DNA of 64,000 bases from the NCBI RefSeq assembly GCF_963860125.1, contig NZ_CAWLFA010000001.1, forward strand, positions 682,001 to 746,000, read 5' to 3'. Shown in pieces: positions 34,577 to 44,188 of the stretch. Numbering within the stretch: the first letter of the stretch is position 1; every line of letters begins with the position of its first letter. The stretch is from Picosynechococcus sp. PCC 7002. Its GTDB lineage: Bacteria; Cyanobacteriota; Cyanobacteriia; Cyanobacteriales; MRBY01. The position numbers and the translations under genes are program-made. Below the pieces are notes generated by a model. It searched no databases. It saw only the letters and a program-made list of their open reading frames with translations, and was not told the DNA's origin.

Positions 34577-36787
34577 TTAGGACGGGGAGGTTTGTGATTT
34601 TGGGTGGGCATCAACGGGATTCAAGATTCCCCTATGTTGCTCTAAATGATGGGCAACCTTACCTAGAAGTTCCTCCAAAGAGACCGGGTGATAAATAATG
34701 TCATCACAAGCTAACCGCGAATGCTCATCTTGCTGATTTTGAAAGATATCAGCGGTAATCACGATGAGTTTTGGGTCTTCGGTTAGGGGGACTGTTTGGA
34801 GCTGTTGTTGGATATTGCTCAAGATCTCCGCACCATTGACGGAGGCCAGTTTCAGGTCAACCAAAATTAGGTCTGGTGTCCATTGTTGCCATGGGTGATT
34901 GGAGATTGCTTCCATGGCGATCGCCTGGGTTTCGATACCAGCCCTGGCCAGTCGCTGACAGAGTAATTCCCGCTGCTCGACTTGATCCTTGAGGAGCAAA
35001 ATTTTGGGCGATCGCCCCGTGTGTTCTACAAAAGCCTGAATTGAAATGTCTGCTTGATCTTTTTCTGGCGAGGCGAGGGACAGCTCAAACCAAAAGCAAC
35101 TACCCTGATTTTCTGCCGTTGTTACCCGGATCTCTCCCCCCATGAGCTGTACCAACTGCTGACTGATGGCGAGGCCCAGGCCCGTACCTTGGCGCGAACG
35201 GATTCCTGTGCTGGTTTGCTGAAAAACCTGAAATAATTTGTTCTGCTCATGTTCTGGGATGCCAGGCCCCGTATCAATTACCGCAAAGTGTAAGTTCTGT
35301 TGGTGGGCATCATAGGTAATTTTGAGGGTAACGCGACCCACCTCAGTAAATTTAATGGCATTACTCAAGAGATTAATTAAGACTTGCTTGAGCTTTTTTT
35401 CATCGAGGTAAATCACCTCCGGTACATTGGCATCACGCTCAAAGATCAGTTCTAGTTGCTTTTGTTTCGCCGCAAGGACAACAAAATCGTAGATAACATT
35501 GAGAGCTTCAACGAGATTAAAGGCTTCTCGAAGGACGCTGGTCTCCCCGGCCTCAATTTTTGAGAGGGAGAGAATATCGTTGATCAGGTTCAGCAGGTGC
35601 TGGGCACTCTGGGTAATGATGTCGAGGGATTCGAGTTGATCAGAAGTGAGGTTAGTATCCCCCGTGAGTAGCTCCGTAAACCCCAAAATGGCGCTGAGGG
35701 GTGTGCGGAGTTCATGGCTCATATTGGCCAAAAATTGACTTTTTGCTTGGTTTGCCTTTTCTGCCTCTTCCTTGGCTGCCTGTAGGGTTTCTAGGAGTTT
35801 GGCCTGTTGGAGGGCCACACCCAGTTGGGTGGCGATCTGCCGCAGCATTTCAATTTCCTCGGTAAGCCAGGTGCGGGGGGCGTTGTTTTGGTAGATGCCG
35901 AGGAGTCCCCAAAGGCGATCGCCTAGAAAAATCGGTAGGGTGATATAGGCTTTGGCTTGGAAGTTTTCGAGGAGCTCGATGTAACAGGGAGGAAACCCGG
36001 CTTTGTAAATATCATGGACTGCCCGGTAGGTATTGCCTTGACGATAAATCCCCCCCTGGGTTTCCTGGAGATAGGTATCTTCTACCCAGCCCGGTAGCTC
36101 ACTTTCAAAAACTTTGACAATACAACGGTCATCACGCACTGCGGAATATTTTAGGAGTTCACGCTGTCGCGCACTGGCGTCATTCATCAGCGATCGCCAT
36201 TGGGGAGACATGGCCTCAGCTACAAAGTGACCACTCCAGTCGGGGTTAAACTTGTAGATCACCACCCGGTCACAGTGCAGGGCATCATGGATTTCTTTAG
36301 TCGTGCTCTGAAAAATTTCGTTGAGGTTGAGGGTACGACGAATCCGATTGATCACGACGCGGAGAATTCTTTGGCGGGTGATTGTCCGTTGCAGTTGCTC
36401 GGTTTGGTTTGACCACAGGGCTTGGAGATGTTTGTGGTTAAGTTGTTGTTGGACACGTTTTTGTAATTCGGTGCTGGTGCAGGGCAATAGCAACACATCA
36501 TCGGCCCCAAACGAGAAAGCCTCGGCCCGGGTTTGGGCATGGATATCCGTGGTGGTAATAATCAGGGGGATATCGCGGCTGTGCAGATCACTTTTAAGCT
36601 GGGCAAACAGTTTGCGCTCCGGACGGGACACAAAATCGAGGTTCACAATGATCAGTTCTGGATGATTGGCGATCGCCAAAGCCGACAGATGGGCGGCGCT
36701 GGGGGCAACCTGCACTGCGGCAATACCCCGGAGGGTCTCCAGGAAAAATTCAAGGAAATGGGCTTGGTGCTCACCGACTAAAATCAT
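34577..36787 (-). CDS. Hybrid histidine kinase with bilin-type GAF domain
   Basis: From ATG 36787 the protein has 736 residues in four parts. (1) An N-terminal receiver-like domain (1-115) in which the phospho-acceptor position reads VNLD, Asn in place of Asp, so it is probably a pseudo-receiver. (2) A GAF domain (about 150-330) of cyanobacteriochrome type: CDRVVIYKFNPDWSGHFVAE, VEDTYLQETQGG, then Cys268-Tyr269 in AGFPPCYIELLENFQ and LWGLLGIYQNN. Cys268 is at the place of the bilin-linking cysteine, where Cys-His is usual. (3) HisKA/HATPase with the phospho-histidine in SHELRTP (His358), plus NLLSNAIKFT and DTGPGIP. (4) A C-terminal receiver with acceptor Asp in LILVDLK. This architecture implies light-controlled signalling, but chromophore binding is unproven. 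The output partner is not obvious. Confidence 0.92.
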   Translation of the reverse strand: MILVGEHQAHFLEFFLETLRGIAAVQVAPSAAHLSALAIANHPELIIVNLDFVSRPERKLFAQLKSDLHSRDIPLIITTTDIHAQTRAEAFSFGADDVLLLPCTSTELQKRVQQQLNHKHLQALWSNQTEQLQRTITRQRILRVVINRIRRTLNLNEIFQSTTKEIHDALHCDRVVIYKFNPDWSGHFVAEAMSPQWRSLMNDASARQRELLKYSAVRDDRCIVKVFESELPGWVEDTYLQETQGGIYRQGNTYRAVHDIYKAGFPPCYIELLENFQAKAYITLPIFLGDRLWGLLGIYQNNAPRTWLTEEIEMLRQIATQLGVALQQAKLLETLQAAKEEAEKANQAKSQFLANMSHELRTPLSAILGFTELLTGDTNLTSDQLESLDIITQSAQHLLNLINDILSLSKIEAGETSVLREAFNLVEALNVIYDFVVLAAKQKQLELIFERDANVPEVIYLDEKKLKQVLINLLSNAIKFTEVGRVTLKITYDAHQQNLHFAVIDTGPGIPEHEQNKLFQVFQQTSTGIRSRQGTGLGLAISQQLVQLMGGEIRVTTAENQGSCFWFELSLASPEKDQADISIQAFVEHTGRSPKILLLKDQVEQRELLCQRLARAGIETQAIAMEAISNHPWQQWTPDLILVDLKLASVNGAEILSNIQQQLQTVPLTEDPKLIVITADIFQNQQDEHSRLACDDIIYHPVSLEELLGKVAHHLEQHRGILNPVDAHPKSQTSPS

Positions 36788-36940
36788 GACAAAATTGCAA
36801 ACCTCAGGGCAGGAGATAATGGGAAGAAAAATCAGACCGCTCCTCTCCAAAGAGCAGATGTAGATCAAAATTTCAGGCCGCACGCTGAAACCACGGGACA
36901 AAAAGTTCCCCGGTAGCTCAGCCAGAAAAAATAATCTAGA

Positions 36941-38329
36941 TTAAGGGCTGGGGTTGTCTCTTCCAGTGGGTTGGCACGGGGGGATCTGGGCGGCAATAAT
37001 GCCCACCATCAACCACCAGAGGGTATTGACCTGGGGACGATACCAAACGGTATCAAAGAGGCCCTGGATCAACAGTCCTGTCATCGCGGCGATCGCCCCA
37101 ACTAACCATAGTCCTTCTATTTTATGCTGGGACTGAAAGTCTTTAAGGCTTTGTAAAGCTTGGCTAAAGATATTGATCAGCAGCCACACAAATGTGGTCA
37201 AACCCAGTAAACCAGTTTCCACAGCGGTCTCCAGAAAAATTGAATAGGCACTCAGGGCCGAAAAACGACTTTCCATATACTGGGGGTACACCGCATTAAA
37301 GGCATCATGGCCTGGCCCAATCCCCAGCAGGGGGCGATCGCCAATCATCCGCAGCACCGCCAACCACACATTAATCCGGAAATTATTACTACTATCGCCC
37401 CGCCAGGAAAAAATACTCAACAACCGTAGGCGAATGGCATCAACGCCCAATACCGCAATGAGTAGTAACCCCGCCCCAAAGCCGAAACACAGGGGCAGCA
37501 ACCATTTACGCCAAAAAGGACTGAGGCGATCGCCATACCAACTGTAGAGTAATAATCCCCCCACAATGGCCGCTCCCACCATCGCCAGCCAGCCCCCCCG
37601 ACTATCGGTAAAAAATAAGCAAGCCGCATTGGTTACAAACATGACCGCTGCTAAAGTTTTCTGGATCTTGGTGCGCCAAATCAGCATCGCTACGCCACTA
37701 AAGGCGATCGCCCCCAGGAGATAACCCGCCAAAAGATTCGGGTTGCCTAGGTAACTGTAAACCCGTGTATCATTGGCAAACTCCGACAAGGGATCGTTCC
37801 AGGTGGCCAACTGTTCTACCCCAAAAAATTCCTGACGAATACCATAGCCACTCACCACCAGGGACACCATTAAATACACCCAAATGACCGCCGCGAGAAT
37901 TTTGGGCGATCGCAAGACCCGCGCACAAAACGCAAAGAAAATCATATATAGCAACAACTGCACCAACCCAGACAGGGCCGCCCCCTTAACTGGCGACAAG
38001 ACCGTGGCGATCGCCGCGATGCCCCCATACAGCGCAACCAAAAGATGAATTCCCGTCACCCGTCCCAGGGGCAGATCAGACAGACTTAGCAAAATCCAAT
38101 AGCCCGCACAGGCCAACAGCAAAAATCCGATTAAGGTTGTCGAGACAAAGGGCGCTGCCACCAACAATACACAGAGAATCATTGCCCCCAGGGGTTCTGC
38201 CCACTGCAATAGCAAACTGCCGCCCCGCCAGCCCTGCAAAAGTCCAAACACCCGGTAACTGACACTGGCCCGTAACCAAGGCTCAAAGGGAAAGCGCAAA
38301 AAGAGAATCTGCTGCCACACTGCCGCCAT
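36941..38329 (-). CDS. ictB: IctB/O-antigen-ligase-like membrane protein
   Basis: A 462-residue polytopic membrane protein with about ten helices. The C-terminal Wzy_C-type block with NFRINVWLAVLRMIGDRPLLGIGPGHDAFN near residue 310-340 is shared by O-antigen ligases and the cyanobacterial IctB family. IctB (Synechocystis Slr1515) was first described as linked to bicarbonate accumulation; later work found no transport activity, so a ligase-like role in cell-surface glycan synthesis is as likely. ATG 38329 gives the usual Trp-rich N-terminus. It is flanked by the hybrid kinase (153 bases) and rsgA (46 bases), all on the minus strand. Confidence 0.9.
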   Translation of the reverse strand: MAAVWQQILFLRFPFEPWLRASVSYRVFGLLQGWRGGSLLLQWAEPLGAMILCVLLVAAPFVSTTLIGFLLLACAGYWILLSLSDLPLGRVTGIHLLVALYGGIAAIATVLSPVKGAALSGLVQLLLYMIFFAFCARVLRSPKILAAVIWVYLMVSLVVSGYGIRQEFFGVEQLATWNDPLSEFANDTRVYSYLGNPNLLAGYLLGAIAFSGVAMLIWRTKIQKTLAAVMFVTNAACLFFTDSRGGWLAMVGAAIVGGLLLYSWYGDRLSPFWRKWLLPLCFGFGAGLLLIAVLGVDAIRLRLLSIFSWRGDSSNNFRINVWLAVLRMIGDRPLLGIGPGHDAFNAVYPQYMESRFSALSAYSIFLETAVETGLLGLTTFVWLLINIFSQALQSLKDFQSQHKIEGLWLVGAIAAMTGLLIQGLFDTVWYRPQVNTLWWLMVGIIAAQIPPCQPTGRDNPSP

Positions 38330-38375
38330 GAACCATCAACCTCAGTATTGTGTAACTGTTCATTGTAAAAGAGAT

Positions 38376-39452
38376 TTAGCCGTCGTCGTTCCCATACAAC
38401 TCATCGAGGGATTGCTTTTCGTATAGATCTTTTAAATTTTGGTGCCGTTCCCGCCGGGAAGTTCGTCGATATTTTTTGGTCGCTAGTTTCGGCTCGTGGA
38501 TTTGTTTGCCCGCCGCTGTAATTTTGATCTTGAGGTGTTCTTCTTCATCCCGTTGCTGCTGCTGGGTTTCACGGTAGGCGATCGCCTCTTCGAGAAATTT
38601 TTCATAGATCTCATAGCGTTCCCAATCCCGTCCCACCGCACAGTTGGGTTCCTGCAGGTGTAAACAATCCTTGAACTGGCAATTTTCTTGTTTGAGTTGG
38701 GCACGAATTTCTGGGAAATATCCCCCCAAATCCTGGGGCAGCACCGACCAATCCGGCTGATTAAATCCAGGACTATCGGCCAAAAGTCCCCCCTGGGGCA
38801 GTGGAAATAGTTCCACATGGCGGGTTGTGTGTCGTCCCCGCTGCAATTTGCCTGAAACTTCGCCCACCCGTAGCTCTACCTGGGGAATTAAGCGGTTGAT
38901 CAGACTTGATTTTCCCACCCCCGAAGGCCCAGCCACCACGGTGATTTTATCCTTAAGACTGGCTTCTAGGGCGGCAATGCCAGCATCCTGGAGCACACTA
39001 AAAAAGACAGCCCGATAGCCCCATTCCTGTAAGCGTTCAGCCCAGGTATGTTGTTCTTTTTTAGAGAGTAAATCTTGTTTATTGAGACCCAATAATAACG
39101 GCAACCCCGTTGATTCTGCTTTGATTAAGAAGCGACTCAGTTGCCAGGGATCAAGGGATGGTTCCGCTAGGGCAAACACCAGTAAGAGTTGGTCGGCATT
39201 GGCTACAGGGGGTCGATCTAAAACGGTGCGGCGGGATAAAACCTGGGCGATCGCTCCCCGTCTATCTTGAAAATCAACTTCTTCAACGATGACCTGGTCT
39301 CCCACCATGACCCGTTGACCAATTTTTTTTAAGCGGGCTCGCCTTGTACAGAGCAAATGTCCTGCCCCAGCTTGGAGTTGCACATGGTAAAAGTTTGCCT
39401 GAACCGCCGTTACGGTTCCCTGGTAGTTCTCTGGGACTAAGCCACCACTCAT
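38376..39452 (-). CDS. rsgA: Ribosome small-subunit biogenesis GTPase RsgA
   Basis: A circularly permuted GTPase that assists late 30S maturation. From ATG 39452 it has 358 residues: an OB-fold (about 1-80) and then the G motifs in permuted order, G4 LLGLNKQD near 120, G1 GPSGVGKSSLINRL near 178 and G3 DSPGFNQP near 226. A zinc-binding segment (CQFKDCLHLQEPNC) is near 265. The tail is basic (KKYRRTSRRERHQN) and suits rRNA binding. Its start codon overlaps the tusA stop in ATGA, so I prefer 39452 to an in-frame ATG at 39473 that would sit inside tusA. Confidence 0.95.
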   Translation of the reverse strand: MSGGLVPENYQGTVTAVQANFYHVQLQAGAGHLLCTRRARLKKIGQRVMVGDQVIVEEVDFQDRRGAIAQVLSRRTVLDRPPVANADQLLLVFALAEPSLDPWQLSRFLIKAESTGLPLLLGLNKQDLLSKKEQHTWAERLQEWGYRAVFFSVLQDAGIAALEASLKDKITVVAGPSGVGKSSLINRLIPQVELRVGEVSGKLQRGRHTTRHVELFPLPQGGLLADSPGFNQPDWSVLPQDLGGYFPEIRAQLKQENCQFKDCLHLQEPNCAVGRDWERYEIYEKFLEEAIAYRETQQQQRDEEEHLKIKITAAGKQIHEPKLATKKYRRTSRRERHQNLKDLYEKQSLDELYGNDDG

Positions 39453-39703
39453 GTCGCCGGACAACGTACCCATAATACGTAGTGGCCCTCCGGTTGGGCG
39501 ATCGCCTTTTCTACCAAATACCCTTCCATCGTCAAACTATCAGGCACTTGCTCCATGGGTTCCCCCGCATCAAGCCACACCTCTAGCAGGGCATTGGGAG
39601 CCATTTTCTTAAGTTGTAACTTTGTGCGCACAAAATTAATCGGGCAGGGAGTCCCTCGCAAATCTAACCGTGCGTCTGCCTCTAATGCTTGCGGATTACT
39701 CAT
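39449..39703 (-). CDS. tusA: TusA/SirA-family sulfur carrier
   Basis: An 84-residue sulfur-transfer protein. The active-site cysteine is in [13 protein letters not shown] (the CPxP-type signature is CPIN here, so the second proline is missing) near residue 20. The remainder, with [18 protein letters not shown], fits the two-layer fold of the family. Members relay persulfide for tRNA thiolation or cofactor synthesis. Its start overlaps the dnaJ stop as ATGA, and its stop overlaps rsgA in the same way, so the three genes are translationally coupled. Strict TusA function in tRNA modification is not assured because other Tus proteins are not visible in the window. Confidence 0.88.
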   Translation of the reverse strand: MSNPQALEADARLDLRGTPCPINFVRTKLQLKKMAPNALLEVWLDAGEPMEQVPDSLTMEGYLVEKAIAQPEGHYVLWVRCPAT

Positions 39704-40836
39704 TTGTTATGGAATAGGTTCCCCAATAACCCTTCAAAGCCACCTTTGCTATGTTCAGTGCCCTTTAATTTCGCCAATTGGTGCAACAGTTCTTTTTCTT
39801 CCCGACTTACTTTTGTTGGAATCATGACTTTTACCGTAATCAAATGATCGCCACGACTCACTGGATTACCCAGTTTAGGCACCCCTTTTCCTTCCAAAAT
39901 AAGGACTTTATTGGGCTGTAAGCCCGCTGGAATCGTTAAATCTTCTGTGCCGTCAACGGTTTTTACTTTCACCGTATCCCCAAGGATCGCCTGGAGATAG
40001 CTAATTTCAATTTCTGAAAGAATATTCGTACCGTCGCGGCGGAACTCTTTATCCGCATTGACGGCTAGGTAAACGTAAAGATCCCCAGGGGGGCCACCTT
40101 TAACGCCAGCATCACCTTCCCGCGATACCCGCAGTCGTGTGCCACTATCAACCCCGGCAGGAATCGTGATTTTGAGCTTTTTCGTTTCTTGTTTGCGACC
40201 AGCACCACCACAGGATTCACACTTCTCGGCGATCACTTGCCCTTCCCCATTACAGGTCGGACAGACGGAAACTTGAGCAAAACTACCGAAGGGGGTCCGG
40301 GTCGCCCGCCGCACTTGGCCAGTGCCATTACAAGTGCCGCAGGTATTTGCCGAAGTACCAGCCTTTGCTCCAGAGCCACTGCACGTTTTACAGGTCTCTA
40401 GGTGGGGAATACGGATTTCCTTTTCGCCCCCAAAAATCGCTTCTTTAAAGTCGAGCTTTAGGTCTAGGCGGAGATCATCGCCCCGCATCGGCCCACTGCG
40501 TCGGCGGCCGCCCCCGGTGGCACCAGTGCCCATACCACCAAACCCGCTGAAAATGGTCTCAAAAATATCAGCAAAGCCGCCCATGTCGCCATAGTCAGCC
40601 CCAGCAGCACCTGCCCCAGAGACACCAGCTTCACCAAAGCGATCATAGCGGGCTCGGGTTTCCGGTTCCGAGAGGACTTCATAGGCGCGGTTAATTTCTT
40701 TAAATTTTTCTTCGGCCCCAGGGTCTTTATTAACATCTGGGTGATATTGACGAGCTAGACGACGATAAGCCCGCTTGAGTTCATCTTTCCCACAATCACG
40801 GGAGACACCAAGAATTTCGTAAAAGTCGCCTGCCAT
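39700..40836 (-). CDS. dnaJ: Chaperone protein DnaJ
   Basis: A full-length type I DnaJ of 378 residues. The J domain occupies about 1-70 with HPD in [10 protein letters not shown], then a Gly-rich region with a [15 protein letters not shown] patch. Four zinc-binding CXXCXGXG repeats follow ([32 protein letters not shown]; about 148-220), and a C-terminal substrate-binding domain. It delivers unfolded proteins to DnaK and stimulates its ATPase. It follows dnaK by 121 bases, with no terminator seen, and is coupled to tusA by ATGA. Confidence 0.97.
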   Translation of the reverse strand: MAGDFYEILGVSRDCGKDELKRAYRRLARQYHPDVNKDPGAEEKFKEINRAYEVLSEPETRARYDRFGEAGVSGAGAAGADYGDMGGFADIFETIFSGFGGMGTGATGGGRRRSGPMRGDDLRLDLKLDFKEAIFGGEKEIRIPHLETCKTCSGSGAKAGTSANTCGTCNGTGQVRRATRTPFGSFAQVSVCPTCNGEGQVIAEKCESCGGAGRKQETKKLKITIPAGVDSGTRLRVSREGDAGVKGGPPGDLYVYLAVNADKEFRRDGTNILSEIEISYLQAILGDTVKVKTVDGTEDLTIPAGLQPNKVLILEGKGVPKLGNPVSRGDHLITVKVMIPTKVSREEKELLHQLAKLKGTEHSKGGFEGLLGNLFHNK

Positions 40837-40957
40837 AAACCTTTTCTAATAACGAGCACAATCTAGCCTTTACCAATCTTAACTTGAACTGGGAAAACCT
40901 GAAAAGTGTTATGGGGAATAGATGTGTTATCTGGGTCAAGGTTTAGCCATAACCCAA

Positions 40958-42913
40958 TCAATCAATGGTTTCATAATCCCCAGTAATATTGCCTTCGCCA
41001 TTTTCAATGACAACACCAGCTTCGGTGGGAAATTCAATTAAATCATCGTCGGCAGTGGTTGGCACAGGGGTCACTGAGATGGGGCGATAGATCGGTGTAT
41101 CGCCTTCGCGGTCATAGAGTTTTGAACCAATGGCCAGGAGTGCGGTCTTGAAGTCTTCGAGTAGACGGCGAATTTCTGCGGTCGAGAAGGAACGGTCGGT
41201 AAAGGATTGTTCTAAAACAGCGCGTTTTTGGATTAGTTGGGTTTTAACTTCATTGGTTAACAATTCGCTATTTTCTCGCAGGGTGGCATCAAGGCTGTAG
41301 AAGAGGCTATCGGCTTGGTTTTGGAGATCAACTACTTGGAGACGTTGGCGGTCTTGTTCGGCGTACTTTGTGGCTTCGGCGCGCATTGCTTCGATTTCAG
41401 CGGGGTCAAGGCCACCGGTATTGGTGATTTTAATGCCCTGTTCTTTGCCGGTACCGCGATCCTGGGCGGACACTTGCAAAATGCCGTTGACATCAATTTC
41501 GAAGCTAACTTCAATTTGAGGCAAGCCCCGGGGAGCAGGGGGAATCCCTGTGAGCAGAAATTTTCCTAGACTTTTATTGTCTTTTGCGAGGGCGCGCTCA
41601 CCTTGCAGAACATGGATTTCTACAGAAGTTTGGCCGTCGGTGGCGGTGGAAAAAACTTGGGAATTGTTGGTTGGCAGGGTGGTGTTACGGTCAATGATTT
41701 TGGTAAAGACTTCGCCGAGGGTTTCGATGCCGAGGGAAATGGGGGTGACATCAAGGAGGAGAACGTCTTTCACTTCACCGTTTAGGACACCGGCTTGGAT
41801 TGCGGCCCCAATGGCGATCGCCTCGTCAGGATTTACAGAACGATCAATTTGTTTGCCATGGAAAAAACCTTGAATCGCCTGCTGGACTGCGGGGATGCGC
41901 GTGGAACCCCCCACCAAAATAATCCGATCAATATTATCGACCGTTAATTCTGCATCTTTTAGGGCTTGTTCTACAGGGCGGAGGGTTGCCTCAATGTAAT
42001 CTTTGGCTAATTCCTCAAACTTCGAGCGACTCAAATCAATTTCAAAGTGCTTAGGGCCAGTGTCATCGGCCGTGATAAACGGCAAATTAATGGATGTCGT
42101 AATGGTGCTAGACAACTCAATCTTGGCCTTTTCTGCCGCTTCCCGGAGCCGTTGGAGGGCCATCTTATCGCTACTTAGATCAATGCCTTCGAGTTGCTGA
42201 AACCGTTCAACCATCCATTCCACAATGGCGTTGTCGAAATCATCACCACCCAGTTGATTGTTTCCAGAGGTCGCCTTGACCTCAAACACCCCGTCTCCCA
42301 ACTGCAGGATGGAAACATCGAAGGTGCCGCCCCCAAGGTCAAACACGAGGATAAATTGTTCTTGGTCTTGTTTGTCTAGGCCATAGGCAAGGGCCGCAGC
42401 GGTCGGTTCATTGATAATTCGCAGCACTTCAAGACCGGCGATCGTTCCGGCATCTTTGGTGGCTTGACGTTGGGCATCGGTAAAGTAGGCTGGCACGGTG
42501 ATGACAGCTTGAAAAACTTCCTCCCCTAAAAACGCCTCTGCATCGGCCTTGAGCTTTTGGAGCACCATTGCTGAAATTTCTTGGGGCGTAAAAACCTGTT
42601 TCCGTACCGCGACATCAACGGTATCGTCCTTTCCTTTAACACATTTGTAAGGAACCCGACGGCGTTCTTGTTCCGTATCATCCCAGCGACGGCCAATGAA
42701 CCGCTTGATACTATAGACTGTGTTTTCGGCATTGGTTACGCTCTGGCGTTTTGCCAATTGACCCACGAGGCGAATATCGCTTTTGCCAAAACCAACAATA
42801 CTTGGCGTAGTCCGTGCCCCTTCTGCGTTGGTAATGACAAGGGGATTACCGCCCTCAAGGACAGAAACACAGCTATTGGTAGTGCCAAGATCGATGCCAA
42901 TTACTTTGCCCAT
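40958..42913 (-). CDS. dnaK: Chaperone protein DnaK (DnaK2-type)
   Basis: A 651-residue Hsp70. The ATPase domain opens [20 protein letters not shown] and includes [19 protein letters not shown] near residue 195 and [13 protein letters not shown] near 335. The linker [15 protein letters not shown] is near 390, followed by the substrate-binding domain and an acidic C-terminal tail ([15 protein letters not shown]). Cyanobacteria carry several DnaK paralogues; the grpE-dnaK-dnaJ arrangement here is the one usually carrying dnaK2, the main essential, heat-inducible copy. That sub-type call is inference. It lies 116 bases after grpE. Confidence 0.97.
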   Translation of the reverse strand: MGKVIGIDLGTTNSCVSVLEGGNPLVITNAEGARTTPSIVGFGKSDIRLVGQLAKRQSVTNAENTVYSIKRFIGRRWDDTEQERRRVPYKCVKGKDDTVDVAVRKQVFTPQEISAMVLQKLKADAEAFLGEEVFQAVITVPAYFTDAQRQATKDAGTIAGLEVLRIINEPTAAALAYGLDKQDQEQFILVFDLGGGTFDVSILQLGDGVFEVKATSGNNQLGGDDFDNAIVEWMVERFQQLEGIDLSSDKMALQRLREAAEKAKIELSSTITTSINLPFITADDTGPKHFEIDLSRSKFEELAKDYIEATLRPVEQALKDAELTVDNIDRIILVGGSTRIPAVQQAIQGFFHGKQIDRSVNPDEAIAIGAAIQAGVLNGEVKDVLLLDVTPISLGIETLGEVFTKIIDRNTTLPTNNSQVFSTATDGQTSVEIHVLQGERALAKDNKSLGKFLLTGIPPAPRGLPQIEVSFEIDVNGILQVSAQDRGTGKEQGIKITNTGGLDPAEIEAMRAEATKYAEQDRQRLQVVDLQNQADSLFYSLDATLRENSELLTNEVKTQLIQKRAVLEQSFTDRSFSTAEIRRLLEDFKTALLAIGSKLYDREGDTPIYRPISVTPVPTTADDDLIEFPTEAGVVIENGEGNITGDYETID

Positions 42914-43029
42914 GGTTCGCGGCCGAAAGACGATAAGGATTTTTTCAATACTACTGAAGATTTTGTCTGGGGCCAGGAACTACAACAGTTTATGTCTATA
43001 GGCCCCATCGCAAAAATTGGGTTTAACCC

Positions 43030-43779
43030 TTAACTTTCACTGGTGCTGGTTTCACCGCTGGGGGGTTCCTCAGGCGCGGCGGCAACCTTAACCATGGCAT
43101 GGCGTAACACCATGTCTCCTAAAAGATAGCCACGCACGACCTGCTCAATCACAGTGCCTTCTGGGTGCTCACTGGTGGGTTCTTGGAAGATCGCCTCGTG
43201 GAAATTGGGATCAAATTCTTCTCCTTCTGGACGCATGGCAGAGACACCAATTTTTTTCAATCCATCGACAAGTTGTTTATAGACCCCTTGATAGCTTTTG
43301 TGGATTGTCATTTCGCCATCGGTGGAGGGCTTGATCTGCAATCTGGCCCGCTCAAAGTTGTCAACGGCGCCCAAGATTTCATTGACGGTATTGCACTTGA
43401 TTCGCAATTCCATTTCTTCTTTTTCTTTGCTGGTACGCTTGCGGAAATTTTCAAAATCGGCGGCGATCCGCATATATTGGCTTTTGAAATTTTCGGTTTG
43501 TTGACTTTGGGTACTGAGCTGTTGGCGCAGGGTACTGACCTCCTGCTGGAGAGCGGCAATGACAGCTTCTAGTTCGGCACCATCGAGGGGCGTGTCATCG
43601 ACCTCCTGGTCAGGGGCTTGATCTGCGGTATCGGTGTTTGTTTCTCCTTGAGCTTCGATCGTTGTGGCATCCTCCCCAAGGTTAGACTCGATGGTTGTCT
43701 CGGGGGCCTCGTCGGAAACAGACTCGGGCGTGCTTCCTGGATCAATTGGGCTATCAAGATTTTTCGCGTCTTCTACCAT
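43030..43779 (-). CDS. grpE: GrpE nucleotide-exchange factor
   Basis: GrpE releases ADP from DnaK and also senses temperature. The 249-residue protein has a long acidic, disordered N-terminus (about 1-70, rich in Glu, Asp, Thr and Pro). A coiled-coil dimerisation helix follows ([20 protein letters not shown], about 85-135), and the conserved domain with [19 protein letters not shown] and [20 protein letters not shown]. The C-terminus closes with [17 protein letters not shown], typical of the family. The start at ATG 43779 is well placed. It is divergent from pilB across a 409-base gap. Confidence 0.96.
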   Translation of the reverse strand: MVEDAKNLDSPIDPGSTPESVSDEAPETTIESNLGEDATTIEAQGETNTDTADQAPDQEVDDTPLDGAELEAVIAALQQEVSTLRQQLSTQSQQTENFKSQYMRIAADFENFRKRTSKEKEEMELRIKCNTVNEILGAVDNFERARLQIKPSTDGEMTIHKSYQGVYKQLVDGLKKIGVSAMRPEGEEFDPNFHEAIFQEPTSEHPEGTVIEQVVRGYLLGDMVLRHAMVKVAAAPEEPPSGETSTSES

Positions 43780-44188
43780 GGTTGCTTGAACTAGTTGTTT
43801 TAGGATTGGCTATTGGGTTATATCGATGTTTTTAGTCGTTTCTATCCTAGTAGTGATGGTGGGCGATCGCCTAACCTAGAGTAAAAACATCAAATATAGG
43901 TCTTTTAACATTACCAAATGTAACATTGTCCCCTATGGATCCCGTCTTTCCCAGGTAAAAAGAATAAAACTTCAAGCAACCGCTATATTAGGAAGAAACA
44001 ACCCTGGCATCGTAACCGACACAGACAGTTGCCATTATTAAGCCCCGACCGATCCCCTTGATCCCAAAAAGCAGATTCTTTCTGCTACATTCAGCATTGA
44101 ACTACGAATCATCATATTGCCAACAACTATCCCGCTTTTCTTTTTTGCCTAGTCTGCCGTCATTTGCCAATGCTGTCTGGTTTTTCCT
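43780..44188. other. grpE-pilB divergent intergenic region
   Basis: A 409-base gap that must hold the grpE and pilB promoters. I see the direct repeat TAACATT at 43906-43912 and 43921-43927, the second within the palindrome AATGTAACATT, and one GGCGATCGCC site near 43863. No CIRCE element and no coding frame. A short AAAGCAGATTCTTTCTGCTAC stem at about 44068-44090 could be a small hairpin, not followed by a T run. Confidence 0.4.
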
